64,000 nucleotides of DNA from Iris pallida (Eukaryota > Streptophyta > Magnoliopsida > Asparagales > Iridaceae), in assembly GCA_029216955.1 (NCBI GenBank), contig JANAVB010004060.1, forward strand, positions 132,149 to 196,148, given 5' to 3'. Every line of letters starts with the position of its first letter. Position 1 is the stretch's first letter. Shown here in pieces: positions 12,231-24,900 of the stretch. The notes under the pieces were generated by a model. It did no database searches. It worked only from the letters and a program-made list of their open reading frames with translations, and was not told where the DNA came from. A program made the position numbers and the translations under genes.

Positions 12231-13224
12231 TGAATGGATCCTTGTATATTGATTGGGACAGGGGTGTGTAGAAGTGGTTATGTGACTCATTATCCCCAGT
12301 AGGTATTCATGTGTAACTCCATAGCTTATTCATGTGCAACCCAACCTGTTTATATAACCATCTTGTGCTCTAAATCACTTAGTCACTTACAATTCTTATT
12401 TACCATATAGATATTACAGTTTACAAATATCTCTCTTACCTTTCCTGTATATTTCTTACAGTTCAGGTATCTTACTCTTTTGCTTGCTTTACATTTTCTG
12501 CCATGATATGAACTGCGTGAGAGATTATGTGCTCGTTCCTGTCCTGACTGGACCTGTTGAAAATATTACAGATGACACTGAGGAGTTCTGTTATACTTAT
12601 TATGGAGCAGACTTTGACGACACTTGTGAGTTGGACCCACAGGAGAATCCAGTTCTAGCTGAGGACATCACCCCTATTGCTTAGGCTAGATAGCTAGACA
12701 GTCTATCTTATTTCATTATGTTATTTGTATTTGACATCTGAGTTGTATTATTTTTGGATGTTGAGATGTTAGTGTCGTTTAGACACTTAGACTTATTTTC
12801 TTCTGTTTGTATTCTTTTTTGAGATTCCACATCTATCTTATCGTGCTTTTATCTACCTCTAGATTTTGTAATTGAGTTGTATCTTATGAGATTGTCCTCC
12901 GTTCGGAGAGTATACCATATTTTGTTTAGTTGTGATTGTGACCTAGAACAACTTTCTACCGTCGACACTGCGGCGTAGGCTGGACGTACCCACTTCTCTT
13001 GTCCCTACACTGGATGCAGGTCGTGACAATTCTCCACACCAAAGGTTAGGTACACGTTAGTTTGAAATTGTTGTTATTTTCTAAAAAGTAACAACATAAA
13101 CGACTTTGAAAAACATGCTCCCTCAACCAGACTCGAAGAGATACCCAGCTGGTGATCGAGCTGGTGAAGGTAGATCTGGATAAAAACGACACATCTCGAC
13201 CAGACTCGAAGATAGACCAAGCTC

Positions 13225-13468
13225 GGTGGATCTGGACCAAAACGACACATTTTGGCTCCACAAATTCGGGTCCAAGTCCAACACGCTAAAACCATACCCG
13301 CCCCGGATGCGATCCATCTTCACTTTCCCATCGGCAGGACGTGTCGTTTCGGTGGATCTGGACCAAAACGACACATTTGGTCTCAACAAATTCGGGTCCA
13401 AGTCCAACACGCTAAAACCATACCCGTTCCGGATCCGACCCATCTTCACTTTCCCATCGGCAGGGCGT
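13225..13468 (+). repeat. 126-bp tandem duplication in the TAF2 promoter
   Basis: Two copies, 13225-13350 and 13351 to about 13468, share long blocks such as ggtggatctggaccaaaacg, cgggtccaagtccaacacgc and catcttcactttcccatcgg. A third, more diverged partial copy of the first block (gatctggataaaaacgacac) lies at about 13172. The copies diverge at their right ends: the second leads into the TATA box while the first has gtgtcgtttc instead. Confidence 0.9.
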
Positions 13469-13469
13469 C

Positions 13470-13477
13470 TATAAATA
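13470..13477 (+). promoter_or_regulatory. TAF2: TATA box of TAF2
   Basis: TATAAATA lies directly downstream of the duplicated block and 123 bp upstream of the ATG at 13601. A start about 25-35 bp downstream would give a leader of roughly 90-100 nt, with no upstream ATG between 13500 and 13600. The exact start site is inferred. Confidence 0.65.
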
Positions 13478-13600
13478 ATAGCCGGCTTCTCCCCCAACAG
13501 ACCAACAAAAAGAGGCGAGGGGGACAGAAATATCGTTTTTTTTCCCCTTTCTAACCCACTCATTCTATATATCCGATATTTTCCGAAATATCGGACCTAG

Positions 13601-13710
13601 ATGGCGAAGCCTCGGAAATCGAAGAACGAGGAGCAGAAGCCGGAGAGCTCCGTCGTCCTCCACCAGAAGCTCTGCCTCTCCATCGACATGGACAAGCGCA
13701 AGATCTACGG
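13601..13710 (+). CDS. TAF2: TAF2 exon 1
   Basis: Starts at the first ATG after the TATA box. It encodes a basic, low-complexity N-terminus and then [17 protein letters not shown], the first strand of the M1-like N-terminal domain. It ends with GG and is followed by the donor gtgacc at 13711 (phase 2). An in-frame TGA would follow directly if the intron were retained. Confidence 0.93.
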
Positions 13711-16700
13711 GTGACCCCCCCATCCCCCCCTCACTTTTCCCCCATTTGCGCCCGCGCTATTTTTCTTAGGGTTCTTTCGGTGAAAAATCTGCTCTGTAGC
13801 CACGCCATGGGACTCGATTAAGGTTGTTCTTGTATAAAGTAGTCGAGTAACTGGTTCATAGAATGGATGTTGGTTTCATTCCATTTCCTGCCGAACCGAC
13901 TGAGAATTTGCTAGGGTTTCTTGGGGATTTGCGGAGCAAAGTGCAAACACGAGTTCAACATTATGTGGCTTTTTTCCGGGTTTCATTCTAGAATGAAAAA
14001 ATTGTGTTCTATTCAATTCCTTACAGAACCAACTGGAAATTTGCTAGGGTTTCTTGGGTTTTTTTAGGGGCGCAGAGTTGTTACTTTTTTTTTCCGGTGG
14101 GCAACTTGAGTTAGCTTTAGGAAGAAAAGTTCAATATTATGTGGCTTTTTTGGTAATAGTTTGATTTGCTTATAAGAAACTATAGCTTCACATTCCTCAG
14201 TCTGGTTATTCATTGATTGAGCTTATTAAGATTCAAACTTGAAAGTGTGGGCGTACTTGAAACCAAGATAAAAAAACAACCTAGTCTCTTGAACCTTGCT
14301 CAACCCTGTTGGAAGTAAATGTGGAAAAATCTCCGAAATTGCGCCTGCAATGGAACCAGGACAATTTTGCGGCCAGCTAATGTGGAGAAATAAAGATCGT
14401 ACTAAGGAGTGTACACTAGGATAATCTAGAAACCCACACTAGGGAAAAACTAGTGGAAGAGCGGGATCACTACTAAATGAGATTTCAAGACCTGCTACAA
14501 CTTTACACATTTCCCCACATAGAGAATACACGAGAGAAGTCCTAAGAAAGTTCCAGAGATAACACTTGAGAACCCGAGAAACCCAATTTCGCTTCTTGCC
14601 TCTTACCTTTCTTCCTCTCTTTTCTCTATTGGTGGCTATCCACACTCTATTAGCATAAGTTGTTAGCCTAAAGGTTTCTGTTTATAGCTGAATAGAAACC
14701 CTAACCCTAGACAACCAATGATTCTTAATCATAAGCTAATTAGTTTTTTAGATTAGTCCTAGGATATCTGATTGATGTCCTAATCCTAAACAACTAACTA
14801 AACTTAGGTCATGTTTGGAATTGTTTATGCTTACTTTTTTGAAAAGTCACTCTAAAAGTCCATTTGGTAACTTATCAAGATTCAAGAAACTTGTGAAAAA
14901 TCAGTTCAAAGTTGGACATCCTTTGAAAGCAGATGGGAGGCTTATGCCTGAATTTTGAAAACAACAAAAATCCTTAATCAGGCTTTAAAAGGAATCAACT
15001 TTTTTGTTTAGGATAATTCAGAATAACTAACTAACACTAAGACAAATCAAATTAGGTTGATAATTACTGAGTTTGCATCCTAGTTCTTAATAATCATCAC
15101 CTTGATGCACAACCAGACTACCTCATCGGAGCACACATTCCTTTAGTTGCAAAAAAATAATAGTCTCGATTTACGAGCCACCTCCTTTCTATGGGCAGCG
15201 GCCGATACTAGTAAGTCGACTCCAAAAGCCATTGTCAAATTCCCGCTTCATCTATGCAGTATCGTCCATGTCTAAGCATTCTAAAATCATCATTGTCGCA
15301 CATAGAACAATGGAAAAGGTTGACTTGTTCTCGAGCCATAGAGGGTTGACCTGTTGCAAATGAATCATCCCGAACATCCAATTCTATCACCGTAGGAAAC
15401 ATAGAAGCAACACCTCGAATGGTGTCCCCTGTCAACCGATTAATGATGAGGTGCTAAGAATACTCGAGAAACCCAATCTTATTTCTTTCCTCTTCGTCTC
15501 TTTTATCCTCTTTTCTTTATCGGTGGCTATCCATACCCTTTCCCTATCAACATCAATTGTTATTTAACTTATTTAGAATAAGCCTAAGGGTCTTATTTAT
15601 AACCAAATAGAAATCCTAACCCTCGCCAAACAATTCCTAAACATACCCTAGATACAAGGCAAATAGGTATCTTAATCCTAAACAACTAACTAAACTTAAA
15701 AGAATTCAACTTAGTTATGTAGGATAAGTCAAATTAAGTGAATAACTAACCAATCCGTAACCAAATTAAATAAGTTTATAATTGTTAAGGTCTCTCCGCT
15801 ACGTCAAAAATTTAGAGTTGTGCTGAGAGTTGAGGTTAGATATTTATATTATTCTAAGTTGCCCTCGTAGTTTGAAGACTGCTTTATTGGCCGAGAGATG
15901 GATTCACGTTGCGCTATAATTTTTTTAAATCTGCTTAAAACACACGCATGAGGAGATTTGAATCTAGTTCGTCCTGATACCATGTTAAAGTTCATACAAT
16001 TGCAAAAAAACCATTTTTGCGGTATCAGCTACCGATAACGATACTATTTGACATGTTCCGATCCGATACCGACCGATATCCGACACTGATATTGGGGGTC
16101 TTTTTCGGTCAATTCGGCAAAGAAAATTGAATGGAAAAGATCATTCAACAAGGGTGTAAAAGCATAGTAAAGTTGTAAAAGAAGAAATCTATGTATCACA
16201 TGTAAACCAACCGGCAATGGTGACTACTATTTCATTAAATTTCAAAACTACTAAGAAACAATACGGAAAATACTTAAAATTATGCCTAAATGTATAACAT
16301 ATATTTTCTAAAATGTTAATAATTTATTAATAATTATTTGATTTTTGATACCAAAAAATCCGATACTCCGATTCGAAACCGTCGATCCTGCTGATCCCGA
16401 TGCTCATAGAAATGGTCCGATACCGATTCCAATATTGTTTTTGATACCGATACTGCGAACCTTAACAAAAACTCTAGAGTTCTATTGAGGGTTAAGGGTT
16501 ATATATTTATTCTAATACGCTTTATATGTCGAAGGCCCATTTTCGCCAGAGAATTGGATTCACTTAGCGGTATAATTTTTTATACTTTTGGCTAGATAAC
16601 TGGGTCAAGTGTTATATACTGAGGGCTAGAGTTATAATTTTGTATGTTTATACTATGATCTACATGATATTAATTATTTCAGTTCAATTTACTGTAGAAG

Positions 16701-19700
16701 TTGCTGCAACTGCACCACAAAAACTCTAGAATTGTAGTGATGGTTGAGGCTTATCTATTTATATTCTTTCACGCTCCCGCAGGTCGTAGGCCCGTTATGG
16801 GCAGAATTTGGATTCAGTTAGCGCTATGATTTTCTTTTATCCTCGTCAAATGTGCATAAGAGGGATTGTACCTGGGTTGTTCGGATACCTTATGGAAATT
16901 GCTTCCATTGCACGAAAACTGTAAAGTTGTAATAAAGGTTAAGGGTTTTATTTTTATATTCTAACATGTATATCCTTTTAGCCAATTTATTTGATGGATC
17001 TCTTTCCCAATTGATATGAAATTGGGGAAGATCGAATGAACTTGGCCACAAATTTGTAGAGAAGATGAAGAACAAGAACTGGTATTGGAAAACTTGTATC
17101 TAGGGTTTTATTGATTCAAGAATGTAAAGGAAAACTTGCAACTACATTGAATGAAAACTGGAAAGAGAGAACAAGTAGTCACATACCATTTCTCATATAC
17201 TCCTCCCTATTTATAGACTGCTAACACACTGAGCCAACTCAAAGTGTATACTGACTGATACTCTAACTTCTAACTAACTTCTGACTTGGCATTGCTGATG
17301 TGACCTTCTGCTGAAATGTCAAACTTGCTGATCAAGCTACTGGCCGAGCTAACTAAGTACTGATGTAGAAATTCAGTGAAGATTCACACTGAATGCTCTG
17401 ATTACTGCACTGAGCTTTGATACTCATTCTGAGACTTTAGCTAGCTGCATTAGCCTGCGTGTACATTAGTCTGCATCTGGAGAGGAGAATGAGCTGTCTG
17501 AGAATGATGCACTGGGTTTTGATACACTGACTATATGATATTTGATACTGAGTCAGCTCACTGATATTGAGTACTGGCCACACCACACTAGCCTAGCCTT
17601 CACTGAGTCAGAAAAAGAATGAAAACAAGATTATCGCCATGCCTCTCTTCTCACTGGTCCTATATTTATACTGAGGCCTAAACTACCTATAGCAACTGTC
17701 TGTTACAATGTTCCTTAACAGAATAGCCACCTGGACAAATCACTTGTATTATTAATGCCCTTAGGTGAACTTATGGTAGTAATTGATGGCAGTTTGGTGG
17801 ATAACTGTCTGTTACTCACTGACACTCCTCCTTGTTCAGTGGTCAAGTTCACTGAACTACGACTGGAGATTACTAACTGAAGATGAATTTGATGCTGATA
17901 CTGATACTGATGCTTGGCTTCTGTATGTGGCTTGAGTTTGGCATTGAAATTGTGAACTTGAGCTTGTGAACACTGATCCTGATCCACAATGGTACTGATA
18001 CTCTAGATACCGAAGAGCTAACTAGAGCTAACTGCTGATCTAATTGGTACTACTAATAGCTAACTGAGCTAACTGAAGCTTGAGAGAGTCCGTCCTTGGA
18101 TGATGATAGAACTGCACTCTGCTAAGCTAATGAAATGGAACTGCTAAGCTAATGAAATGGAACTGAGTTACTGAACCGGCAGTCACTGCTTTTGAGCTAT
18201 TGTTGATACACTGGTTCACTGACTGATATTAAAGGGTCAACCTTGTCTGAAGGTCAAAATAAGAAAATTCTTTGAGGAACTCCTCTTATGGCACCCAAGT
18301 GGCAGTGTTAAAAGTTTCTGTGTTTTGAAAATCTTTTTCCATGTTTTGAAGATGTTGTTGCTTCGAACCCTGATCAGTGACGACTTCTTCACTGCTGAAA
18401 TGGCCTTCCCTCTCCTTCTTCAAATCATCATTGGTATAAACTATTGGATTTGTTGGGTGAGATGACTCTGTCAGTGGAACCAAAACTCGAGTTGCTCGTG
18501 AGAAGTTAGACTGCATTATACCTGGATCCCATACCATCACTAGCTTGTCTAGTATTTTCTTATGGTGACTGCAACATTTTTTTCATATCCCAGGGATGGT
18601 GGAGAAAATTGCTTCCATCCATACTCTCCAGTCACCAAGCAGCACGGAGAATCCACCCACTGTTCACCTCTGCCTCTACCCTGCAAATGTAAATATGACC
18701 TACTCCTACCAATTGAACGAGGCACACCTGTATCCGCTTCATTTGTGAATTGAAGTCATGGTCATTGGACCTGCTTGTTCTGATACAGGGTTTATCCTTT
18801 CTTTGTGACCCATCAGATGATTGTGCCTTCTCATCAATGGTCCAACAACTCTTCTAACAAGCAGGTCCAATGATTGTGCCTTCTCATCAATGGTCCAACA
18901 ACTCTTTGTGACCCATCAGATGATTGTGCCTTCTCCATTCGAGAAGACATATCCCTCCTCATCAATGGTCCAACAACTCTTCTAACATATTAACTGGAAA
19001 CAGACGTGTCCAATGAAGTGCCTGTATGATTTCGGCTAATGGGAGCAACTCTAGGATCTGCCTGTCCATTCTCAGAATTTCTACCTCCAGGCAACTGATC
19101 CGATCCCAACATCTTCATCCTAGAACTTGTTATGTGGCCTAACACCCTATCCCCATGACCTCCATCATTAAACCATTCACATCATTCACAAACTGCTTAC
19201 TCCTATCGTCGGTTCTAATATATCCCCTCAACCCACTATCTGCAACACTACCAATATTTTTCTTCCCAGATAAAGAATAAGCTATCAGTGGCCAATTCAG
19301 GATGGATGGTGAAATAGGATGTTGTGTGTCCTTCACAACATGGGTTCCATACGGAATATGAACACTAGCACCTGGCAAGCCCCCATTGTGGACTTGTTGA
19401 TTAGCTGAACTAGAGAAATCTGCGGCAGGCGGCAGCTCCATACATGTTTTGCCTCTTGGTCGGACCCATACTCCACACGTTCAACCTCCCCATCTTCTGC
19501 TCCATCTTCGAGCCAACAATCTGCAATTGGTTGTTTAAATTCCCCGTCTTCATACTGTGAATCGTCATCACAAGAAATTCAAACTTTTCCATTCCTATTG
19601 TCCGATCAGCGTCATTTTGGGATGTATTTGAACAAGGTTATAAATGGCGGTAGGCGGGTGCGCGGCGGAGAGAGCCCGCCTACCGCCTAGGCGCTGCCTA

Positions 19701-21949
19701 GGCGGTCGATACATTTTGAACATTTTTTACTATTTTACTACTGTTTTTTGTATAATATGCATATTTTAAGGGTGTTCCATGCATAATTAAGTTGTAGAAC
19801 GAAGATTTATAAAGTTTTAGTTTTGTAAAAGTGAACCATAGGCCCATAATGTTTTAAAAGCCTTTTTGGCTAAAATATTTTGTAAAGTATTTCTCTACCT
19901 AGGCGCCCGCCTACGCTGCATGACCTCCGCCTATGCCGCCAACCTCCGTTGGCCGCCTACTCCACCGCCTACAGAAAAGCGGTGCGGAGAGGGACTGCCT
20001 ACCGCCTAGGCGCCGCCTAGGCGGACGCCATTTAGAACGCTGTATCTGAATAATAATCACAGTCTAGGATGTTCTTCTAAAGCAAGTTGTCAAGGATTAA
20101 TTGCAGAAGCATCTGCATAGTTTCTAAAATCCTTTGAGAGCCAAGGAACATTTCCCAGAGGTGCATTGGCACTTCCAAGTGGCCTAACTGTTGATTTGCT
20201 GTGAAGTACCTGATCAGGCAATTCATTTTTTGGTGCCATTCAAATTTTCACTCGTTAGTTGGTTGCATATAACGCCATCGACTTCTACATCTGTAGCATC
20301 AACCTCCTTTTCTCCATTGGTTGCATCAACCCTCATTTTTTCAGCCTTTGTGTTAACTATCACTTGTGCATTTGTTTTACCACATACAACATGGCAAAGA
20401 ATAGTTTTCCCTCCCATTTTATCAGCATTGGCACATTGTCATTTAGGGAACTACTGTGCACATCTTCTCTAATTTTTTTCTTGTTAGCTTTAGACAACTT
20501 TGAGTCCTTGATTGTGTTTTTTATGTTGTAAGCATAGTTCTCTAGATCCGAAGCCCGGTGTAGGTATGCCCGCGTGTAGAAGTAGTCATGCTTTCCAGCC
20601 GCGGTACTACGGAGGTGCAACGACAGTGTTCGGTGGTTGGCTATACGATGTCGCAAACGTGTACGACGAAGAAAGAGCTATTGGCGCGACCGACAGGGTC
20701 TGCTTCATCTGCAGCGACCTGGAGGCGGACGACATGCTCGATTGTACATACGACATCGGAAATGTGGAGGATAGTCCGTAAGGAAAAAGTGGTGGATAGT
20801 CGTATGGGTCAGACAGAGTGGATAGCCGTAGTCCGATAATGGTGGTGGCGGCGGAGGTGGTGCGATAGCCGGAACCAATTGAGAAGAATTAAACCCCCTT
20901 CTTGACCTAGACATTTTCTCTGGGATCCTATCAAATTTATTATGAAGAGTATGAATTATACCTTCAAGTGTTAGGATCCTCCTCTCCTCAGCGGGTAGAT
21001 ACCGACTTCCCGGCGATCCATGCGTGGAGCCACAACTGTTTGAGCTCCTCTCCCGACTGCTCCAAAAAGTGTTTTAAAAATCCGTCTAGTTAGCCGACTA
21101 GGCGGTGGTCAGACCCTGCCGACTCGCCTTGTCCCCTAGGCGGTCCCCTTAGTCGACAGCCCCCTTAGTCGGGTCAAGTCGGGCTGACTAGGACAAGTCG
21201 ACTGACTAGTCGATCTCTGGAGCTAACCCATATGTTGTCGATTTGTGCCTTCGGCATCGTTTCGAGCGGCGTGCTGTACTCTGCCTTTTGCGTCGTCCTT
21301 AGATCCGTCGCATCTACCGACCGACGTTGATCTCGAAGGTCGCGGATTCCAGATATGAGTGCCGCCTTCCAAATCTTGTCTTCTGGCCAGTTAGTCGGAA
21401 CGTGGAGGTGAGTTTTTCTCCATCTCCTCCTTCCTTTGTCCTCCATTCTTTCTTTTTTTGGGTTGAGTTGAGGGAATATGTTTTCTCTCTTCGGTAAGTG
21501 TGTTGAAGAAGGAATGGAAGTAATAAATTGGGTGGAGTCTAATCCTTCATGAATAGGAGTATAGATAAAAGAAATGTTATTTCTTAGAGTATATGTTAAG
21601 GTTAAAATCCATGAACAATGAACCAAGTCTTTAGGAACTTTTAGTTAATAACCAAAGATAAGAAAAGTCACACTAACATATTACGAGGAAAATAAATTGT
21701 ATGGGAATATGAGAAGGGCTAAGTCTTAAAAAAATAATGAAGTATAGATATCAAGAAGTAGAGTAAGTGAATAGGCTAAGCAGGTAGTATAATAATTTTA
21801 AAGTAAAATAATAAGTTGGAGCCGGGCACTGCTCCCGAGCCTCTCTTCTTTTGAGGTTTGTGTATTCTTTCACCCCTTTTTAAGTAAAATAACGGGCTCA
21901 GTAGGTAGTATAATGGTTTTTAAGTAACACATGGCGCGCGCGCATACAT

Positions 21950-21985
<36 letters not shown>

Positions 21986-24900
21986 TGGAAGAAGGTAATT
22001 TTTATTCTGTCCTGAAGACCTACAATCACAGCCCGAATGTCTCATCCACCTGCATCGCACCACACTGCATCTGCACCGTACTGCACCTAGGCCGCACCAC
22101 ACCTATCTAGACCGCATCCAGTCAGCTCCAGGCTGCACCATACCCCCCCTCACTTTAATTCTAACATCAAAGAATTTAAAGTGCTTCCTCTGTTGCTCGA
22201 AGCTGCAACCTCAGGGGGAATATACCTCACTCTAACCTCAGGGGGAATATGCCTCACTTTAACCGAAGTGCGTCCTCTGTTGCTCGAAGTTGCAACCTCA
22301 GGGGGAATATGCCTCACTCCAACCCTAACCTCGGAATATGCTCCACAGACACGAGAAGGTGGAAGGCCGTCATGTTTTCGATTAGATCCTATACGACTCT
22401 TCCAAGGGTGTCACCTGAAGTCTGGCCTGAGGGAGCTGGAGAGAGCGGGGCACATCTGGACCTGGCACAATAAAGCAGTGCACCAGAGAGTTGTTTGCCA
22501 GCTTGACAGGGCCCTGGGTAATAGCGAGTGGTTATGTTGCTTCTCAAACTCAGTGTCAGAGGGACTTGCGGCTGGGACTAGTGATCACTCCCCGATCAGG
22601 GTTGCCTTCTTTGAGCGACCCAATTGGAAATCGCATTCCTTCCGCTACAACAAAAGCTGGTACTTGTCCGAGGGCTATATGGAGGCAGTGGACGACTATT
22701 AGCAGGAGGGAACGACTCAGTTCTGCATAGTACACATTCTCAAGCGTACTAAGAGGGCTATCTGGAGCTGGGTGAAGAACACGTCCCGACCATCTCTGGA
22801 GGATAAGGAGGCTGAACTCAGGGCTACTCAGGACTCCATGCAATTTGATATTTTGGATGGGCTCTTTGCGGCACGGAAAAAGGAATTGATAGGAGAAGTC
22901 AATATTCTCCGACTCCAGAAGGAAATTAGTGCAACACAGTGCGCTAAATGCTCCTGGCTTAAGGAGGGGGACCGCTGCTCCAAGTTCTTCTACGATGTGA
23001 TCCACACCAGACAACACAGAAATAGTCTCTCGTCTTATTGATGGAGAGGGCAATCTGGTTGGCGACTCTACTGCGATCCAGGGGGAGGCTGTCAGATATT
23101 ATTCAGAGTTATATTTTCAAACTGATTATCTATCTGTCTTTTCGGATATCGTCACAAAGAAGCTACTGACGCCATATGGCAACAGCCAGCTACTGGCGCC
23201 GGTCAGGCTGGAGGAGTTGGAGGCTATTGCCATGAAGGCGGATCCGAATAAAGCCCCAGGGTCGGATGGGCTTAGCAGTGTGTTCTACAAGCGCTACTGG
23301 GATTCCTTGAAGATGCCAGTTCTTGAAGCAGTACAAGAATTCTTCACGGAGGGAAAACTGCTAAAAGAGCTCAACCACACGTTCTTGACTCTGGTGCCGA
23401 AGAAAGAAGGGATGACTTCGCTGGCTGACTTCTGTCCTATTGCGTGCTGTAATTATCTTTATAAGATAATTACTCACCTTATGTGTCGGCGCATGGAGGG
23501 AATCATGCAGGACCTGGTCTTCCCGTACCAGGCGGCCTTCATCAAGGGCAGATCGATTGCGGAGCACAGTCTGTTCGCTCATGAGATGGTGCGGGAGTTC
23601 AACAAACCGGAGGACGAGAAAGCATGTGTGAAGCTGGACCCGAGGAAAGCTTATGACATGGTCAGCAGAAACTTATTGTGCCACCTGATGGGTGCTACGG
23701 GGTTTTACGAGGTATGGATATCGAGGATTAGGGAGTGCATCTTGACCCCTACTTTCTCAGTACTTATACAGGGAATCCCATATGGGTTCTTCCGCAGCAA
23801 CAAAGGATTGAGGCAATGGGACCCCCTGTCCCCTTATCTGTTCACTCTTGTCATGGAGTACTTCTCTTGCCTGATGGATTTGGCGGTGCATAGTGGACGG
23901 GTTGTACCTTTGTACAAGCTAATCTCGCCACGTGTCTTCCACCTCATCTATGCGGATGACCTTCTGGTTTTTCTTCGGCCGACTATGAGAGGGACGACCA
24001 CGCTATCTGAGACTATGGATGAGTCTCAACTGAACTGAGAAAAGAGTCGAGTCTATTTTAGCTCTTTTTGTACGCCGAAGGAGGAAAGAGCGACAATCCT
24101 AGGCGTTGAAAAAGGGGAGCTGCCAGTCAAATACCTGGGGGTGTTCCTGAGAGTTAACTATGCGAGGGATCTGGACAGTCAGGGCTTGGTGGAGTATGCT
24201 CAGAGGAGGGTAGAAGGATGGCAGGCAGCAGGCCTGTCCTTTGGGGGTCGCATTGAGCTAGTGCGATCAGTTATCTCTGTCCTAGCGCTATTCTGGCTTC
24301 AGTCTATCCTAGTTCCGGTGGCCACTATTAGGAAGGTGGAGAGCATCTGTGCCAACTTCATCTGGAGAGGGGACATACATGCGATTTTCTGGGAGCAACT
24401 TTGCCGACCTCGGGAGGAGGGTGGGGTGGGGCTTAGACCACTCTTGGCAGTCAGGGAGGCCTCGGGACTGAAGATGGCGTAGAGGTTCATTAAAGGCGGA
24501 TCGTTATGGACGGATTGGATGTCCAGTCGATATGTGAAGACGGCAACTACTAGACCTGTGCCCACAACAACAACCACCCGGTGACTTTCAAAAGTATTAT
24601 CTGTCACAGAGCTGTTCTCAAATCCTCTATTCGGCGGATTATGAGAGATGTGACAGGTACTGACCTTTGGCTGGACCCTTGGGTGGAGTTGCGATTAGGG
24701 GTGGGCACGGGTCGGGCCGGGCCCAAATTTGTTAGACCCGGACCGGACCCGTTACTTGGCGGGGCGGGACGGGTCCAAAAAATATTGGACCCGGACCGGA
24801 CCCGACCCGTTTGAAACGAGTCCGAAACGGGTCGACCTGCGGGTCCAAACGAGTCAAAAAAAAAGTTTAAAAAATTCTATAATAGTAAACATTTACATAT

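Larger units (their letters stand above)
17611..22140 (-). other. LTR element interior, non-coding, with local repeats
   Basis: Open frames on the minus strand at 17715-17987, 18286-18540 and 19139-19592 carry no domain I recognise. Repeated words occur: a 23-bp unit around gctaagctaatgaaatggaa twice at 18121-18165, and tcatcaatggtccaacaact three times between 18831 and 18980. A MITE sits at 19633-20042. 20050-21060 shows nothing recognisable. Confidence 0.5.

Noticed and set aside
12484..12684. Small gene with acidic C-terminus
   Set aside because: No domain, no homology I recognise, and it lies in a probable LTR; chance open frame more likely.
13123..13563. Minus-strand open frame across the TAF2 promoter
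   Set aside because: It is produced by the tandem duplication; its repeats mirror the DNA repeat, and it overlaps the TATA box and leader of TAF2.
20191..21626. Overlapping open frames on both strands
   Set aside because: None shows a domain or coding-like composition; partly caused by a GC-rich MITE fragment at 21060-21215.
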